From: Streptomyces sp. NBC_00457
Lineage (GTDB): Bacteria; Actinomycetota; Actinomycetes; Streptomycetales; Streptomycetaceae
Assembly: GCF_036014015.1 (NCBI RefSeq)
Contig: NZ_CP107905.1
Coordinates: forward strand, 4,526,001-4,590,000
Length of the DNA stretch: 64,000 bases
Reading direction: 5' to 3'
In this document: in pieces, positions 60,819 through 64,000 of the stretch
How the letters are laid out: each line of letters begins with the position of its first letter
Numbering within the stretch: the first letter of the stretch is position 1
Translations under genes and position numbers: made by a program
Notes under the pieces: generated by a model
The model's database searches: none
Seen by the model: the letters and a program-made list of their open reading frames with translations, nothing else
Told to the model about the DNA's origin: nothing

Positions 60819-61849
60819 GACCGGCTCACCGCCTCCGCCTTCTCCCGCTCCGCCTCGGAGTCTCGTACGGCCGCACCGCCGTCGCCCTCCGGATCGCCCG
60901 GCTCTCCCGGGTCTCCTGGCTCGGCACGGTGGCCCGTCAGCGCCAGGAACACTTCGTCCAGCGAGGAGCGGCGCAGCGCCAGTTCGCCCACCGCGATGCC
61001 CTCGCGGTCGAGCGTGCGTACCACGGCCGGCATGAGCTGGGGGTCGTTGACCGGGGCCGTGATCGTCTCGCCCTCGATCTGGGTCTGCGGCCCGGCCGCC
61101 TGGGCGACCAGGCGATGCGCCCGCGCGAGGTCCTGCGCCAGCACCGGCCGCAGTTGCAGCACCTGCCCGCCGACCTGCGACTTCAGCTGGTCCGGGGTGC
61201 CCTCGGCGATCACCCGGCCCTTGTCGATCACCACGATGTCGTCGGCGAGCACATCGGCCTCGTTCAGATACTGCGTGGTCAGCAGGGCGGTCGCGCCGTC
61301 CGCGACCAGGCCCCGCAGCAGGTTCCAGAGCTCACCGCGGCTGTGCGGGTCCAGGCCGGTGGTCGGCTCGTCGAGGAAGAGGATGCTGGGCCGGCCCACC
61401 AGGCTGGCCGCGAGGTCGAGGCGCCTGCGCATGCCGCCGGAGAAGGTCTTCACGGCCCGTCCGGCCGCGTCCGTCAGCTGAAAGCGCTCCAGCAGCTCAC
61501 CCGCCCTCGCCTTGGCCTCCCGCCGCGGCAGACCGAGCAGTCGGCCGATGAGCAGCAGGTTCTCCGTACCGGTCAGGTTCTCGTCCACCGCCGCGTACTG
61601 CCCGGTCAGCCCGACGAGAGCGCGGACGACCCCGGCGTCCCGGACCACGTCATGACCGGCCACATGGGCCCGGCCGGCGTCGGGACGCAGCAGGGTCGCG
61701 AAGATCCGCACAGCGGTCGTCTTCCCCGCGCCGTTGGGACCGAGCAGCCCGAGCACCGAGCCCTTACGGGCCCCCAGATCGACCCCGGCCAGCGCCTCGG
61801 TCTCCTTGAACCGTTTGACCAGGCCTTCCGCCTCAATCGCATAGGTCAT
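60815..61849 (-). CDS. ABC transporter ATP-binding protein (DrrA-like)
   Basis: 344 residues. Walker A GLLGPNGAGKTT, signature FSGGMRRRLDLAASL, Walker B ILFLDEPTTGLDP, and the C-terminal extension of the DrrA daunorubicin-resistance family. It powers the permease encoded next. Probably exports a hydrophobic compound; no biosynthetic cluster is attached in this window. ATG at 61849. Confidence 0.94.
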   Translation of the reverse strand: MTYAIEAEGLVKRFKETEALAGVDLGARKGSVLGLLGPNGAGKTTAVRIFATLLRPDAGRAHVAGHDVVRDAGVVRALVGLTGQYAAVDENLTGTENLLLIGRLLGLPRREAKARAGELLERFQLTDAAGRAVKTFSGGMRRRLDLAASLVGRPSILFLDEPTTGLDPHSRGELWNLLRGLVADGATALLTTQYLNEADVLADDIVVIDKGRVIAEGTPDQLKSQVGGQVLQLRPVLAQDLARAHRLVAQAAGPQTQIEGETITAPVNDPQLMPAVVRTLDREGIAVGELALRRSSLDEVFLALTGHRAEPGDPGEPGDPEGDGGAAVRDSEAEREKAEAVSRS

Positions 61850-62049
61850 GGGTCACCCCTCGACGTTCGTCACCCCTCGCTGTTCATGAGCCCGGGCCTG
61901 GGCGATCATGGATCCTGGCGCGGGCCCGCCTTTCCCACAACTGTGACGCACGCCACTGACATTCCCCGTCTTGCCCGGATTCGCCCCGAAAGCCGACCGC
62001 GTGACGGACCCCACCCCGCCGACCGTTCGTACTCCCGTAACAATGGACT

Positions 62050-63048
62050 GTGATCTCTCCGGTCTCCCCGATGCCCCGGAGCGCCCACCGGCACAGGCCG
62101 GAGGCGACTCCCTACGTCGACCTCACCCGCACGGAGTGGAGCGCGCTGCGCGACAAGACGCCGCTCCCCCTCACCGCCGAGGAGGTCGAGAAGCTGCGCG
62201 GCCTCGGCGATGTCATCGACCTCGACGAGGTGCGGGACATCTACCTCCCGCTGTCCCGGCTCCTCAACCTCTACATCGGCGCCACCGACGGCCTCCGCGG
62301 CGCCCTGAACACCTTCCTCGGTGACACCGGCGAGAAGGGCTCCCAGTCCGGCACCCCGTTCGTCATAGGCGTCGCCGGATCGGTCGCCGTAGGAAAGTCC
62401 ACGGTCGCCCGCCTCCTCCAGGCCCTGCTCTCCCGCTGGCCCGAGCACCCGCGCGTGGAGCTGGTCACCACGGACGGATTCCTCCTGCCCACCAAGGAGT
62501 TGGAGGCCCGCGGCCTGATGTCGCGAAAGGGCTTCCCCGAGTCGTACGACCGCCGCGCGCTCACCCGTTTCGTCGCCGACATCAAGGCGGGCAAGGACGA
62601 GGTCACGGCCCCCGTCTACTCCCACCTGATCTACGACATCGTCCCGGACCAGAAGCTCACCGTGCGCCGCCCGGACATCCTGATCGTCGAGGGCCTGAAC
62701 GTCCTGCAGCCCGCCCTCCCCGGCAAGGACGGCCGCACCCGCGTCGGTCTCGCCGACTACTTCGACTTCAGCGTGTACGTCGACGCCCGCCCCGAGGACA
62801 TCGAGCGCTGGTACCTGAACCGGTTCCGCAAACTCCGCGACACCGCCTTCCAGAACCCGTCCTCGTACTTCCGCAAGTACACCCAGGTCTCCGAGGAGGA
62901 GGCCCTCGACTACGCCCGCACCACCTGGCGCACGATCAACAGGCCGAACCTCGTCGAGAACGTGGCCCCCACCCGCGGCCGCGCCACCCTGATCATCCGC
63001 AAGGGCCCCGACCACAAGGTGCAGCGGCTCAGTCTGCGCAAGCTGTGA
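62050..63048 (+). CDS. coaA: Type I pantothenate kinase
   Basis: 332 residues. P-loop [24 protein letters not shown], and the [10 protein letters not shown]...EEV N-terminal motif of CoaA. It phosphorylates pantothenate, the first step to coenzyme A, and is inhibited by CoA in E. coli. GTG start at 62050. A decayed copy of its 5' region lies at 50806. It is divergent from the ABC transporter operon. Confidence 0.96.
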   Translation: MISPVSPMPRSAHRHRPEATPYVDLTRTEWSALRDKTPLPLTAEEVEKLRGLGDVIDLDEVRDIYLPLSRLLNLYIGATDGLRGALNTFLGDTGEKGSQSGTPFVIGVAGSVAVGKSTVARLLQALLSRWPEHPRVELVTTDGFLLPTKELEARGLMSRKGFPESYDRRALTRFVADIKAGKDEVTAPVYSHLIYDIVPDQKLTVRRPDILIVEGLNVLQPALPGKDGRTRVGLADYFDFSVYVDARPEDIERWYLNRFRKLRDTAFQNPSSYFRKYTQVSEEEALDYARTTWRTINRPNLVENVAPTRGRATLIIRKGPDHKVQRLSLRKL

Positions 63049-63064
63049 CCGCTACCCTGCCCCC

Positions 63065-64000
63065 ATGCTGCACCTCCGCCTGATCACCCCGGCCGGCAAG
63101 ACCGACGACGTGGTCTGCCTGATCGAGAACACGGTCGGCACCACCCACCTCGTGGTGCTGCCGGGCGCCGCCCGCAACCCCGCGGGGGACGTGGTGATGT
63201 GCGACGTGGCGCGCGAGGCGGGCGACGAACTCATCGGCGCCCTACGGGAGTTGAACCTGGACGAGACGGGTTCCATCGCCGTCGAGAACATCGACCTGTC
63301 ACTGTCCAAGCGCGCCGACAAGGCCGCGGAGGAGGCACCCGGCGAGGGCGCGGACGCGGTCCTGTGGGAGCACCTGGCGGACGCGACGCACGAGGAGTCG
63401 ACGCTGTCGATCACCTACGTCGCCTTCATCACGCTCGCCACGATGATCGCGGCCTGCGGTGTCGTCCTCGACAACGCCATCCTGATCGTGGGCGCGATGG
63501 CGGTCGGCCCGGAGTTCGGCCCCCTGGCCGGCTTCTCCACGGCGATCGTCCAGCGCCATCCCCGCCTCGCGTTGCGCTCACTGATCGCGCTTCTGGTCGG
63601 CTTCGCGGTGGCGATGGCGGTGACCGTCGCCTTCAGCCTCTTCATGGACTCGATCGGAGAGTTCACGCGGGAGCAGTTGGATGCCACACGGCCCAACACG
63701 GCCTTCATCTACGCCCCCGACGAGTTCTCCTTCATCGTGGCGGTCCTGGCCGGTATCGCGGGCACCCTGTCCCTCACCTCAGCCAAGTCGGGCGCCCTGG
63801 TGGGCGTGGCCATCTCCGTGACCACAGTCCCCGCGGCAGCCAACGCGGCGGTCGCCCTGAGCTACGGCGACACCAAGCAGACCTGGGGCTCCACCGAGCA
63901 ACTCCTGCTCAACCTGCTGGGCATCCTCCTCGCCGGAACGCTCACGCTCCTGGCCCAGAAGTGGCTCTGGGCCGGGCAGCGCGAACGTACCGCCAAAGCA
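63065..64000 (+). CDS. DUF389 family membrane protein (partial, runs off the right edge)
   Basis: At least 312 residues in an open frame that leaves the window. The first ~100 residues are hydrophilic. DUF389 membrane segments follow, with ITYVAFITLATMIAACGVVL and LDNAILIVGAMAVGPEFGPL (the family's signature), then LLVGFAVAMAVTVAFSLF and VAVLAGIAGTLSLTSAKSGA. Function is unknown for the family. The ATG at 63065 is 17 bases beyond the coaA stop, so the two are probably co-transcribed. Confidence 0.9.
   Translation, partial: MLHLRLITPAGKTDDVVCLIENTVGTTHLVVLPGAARNPAGDVVMCDVAREAGDELIGALRELNLDETGSIAVENIDLSLSKRADKAAEEAPGEGADAVLWEHLADATHEESTLSITYVAFITLATMIAACGVVLDNAILIVGAMAVGPEFGPLAGFSTAIVQRHPRLALRSLIALLVGFAVAMAVTVAFSLFMDSIGEFTREQLDATRPNTAFIYAPDEFSFIVAVLAGIAGTLSLTSAKSGALVGVAISVTTVPAAANAAVALSYGDTKQTWGSTEQLLLNLLGILLAGTLTLLAQKWLWAGQRERTAKA

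Overview
The window is high-GC actinobacterial chromosome and almost certainly Streptomyces. It carries the developmental cluster ShbA/SigD-type sigma factor - bldM - whiD next to guaB/guaB3, groES-groEL1 under two CIRCE operators, a cell-wall and tRNA-t6A block (acpS, nnrDE, L,D-transpeptidase, M23 peptidase, alr, tsaE, tsaB-rimI-tsaD), glmS and coaA. This is the order I remember from the middle of the S. coelicolor core chromosome (SCO4739-SCO4777 region), read from recall and not from a search. No tRNA, rRNA, CRISPR array, insertion sequence or prophage was seen.

Layout. 1-5.8 kb: start of a kinase-like protein (cut by the window edge), a membrane Ser/Thr kinase, glpD and an unusual nucleotide-sugar dehydrogenase. 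5.8-6.4 kb: gene-free DNA with two tandem, strongly structured ~90-bp units. 6.4-12.5 kb: guaB3, guaB, sigma factor, bldM, whiD and a LysR regulator. 12.7-20.5 kb: MOSC protein, short-chain dehydrogenase, ester-cyclase fusion, groEL1/groES, two coupled polysaccharide deacetylases and a THUMP-like methyltransferase. 20.4-29.6 kb: secreted cell-wall-binding propeller protein, ECF42-type sigma factor with its DGPF/YCII partner, LCP ligase, and a LacI repressor divergent from a GH3 glycosidase. 29.6-40.3 kb: t6A genes, a transpeptidase-like protein lacking its catalytic Cys, a small hidden ORF with a palindromic operator, TsaE, a hydrolase, Alr, M23 peptidase, L,D-transpeptidase, NAD(P)H-hydrate repair enzyme and AcpS. 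40.3-44.2 kb: a regulatory trio (HATPase, XRE-DUF5753, DUF397) and glmS.

44.7-59.3 kb is the accessory part: a polymorphic-toxin island lying between glmS and the ABC transporter/coaA pair. Two giant paralogous secreted proteins face each other. Both have a signal segment, a ricin-type lectin, a very long Ala-rich coiled coil and a pretoxin region, but different C-terminal toxins. One ends in a zinc-dependent deaminase-like domain and overlaps a small putative immunity gene. The other carries a self-cleaving HINT domain and an RNase A-like domain, and is followed by a tandem-duplicated putative immunity protein. Between and beside them lie an orphan SUKH (SMI1/KNR4) immunity gene, two decayed LHH-nuclease toxin tails, short decayed copies of the coaA 5' end and of the ABC permease 3' end, and a TetR/membrane-protein pair with twin operators. 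This reads as toxin-cassette turnover caught in progress. 60-64 kb: a drug-resistance-type ABC exporter, coaA and the start of a DUF389 membrane protein.
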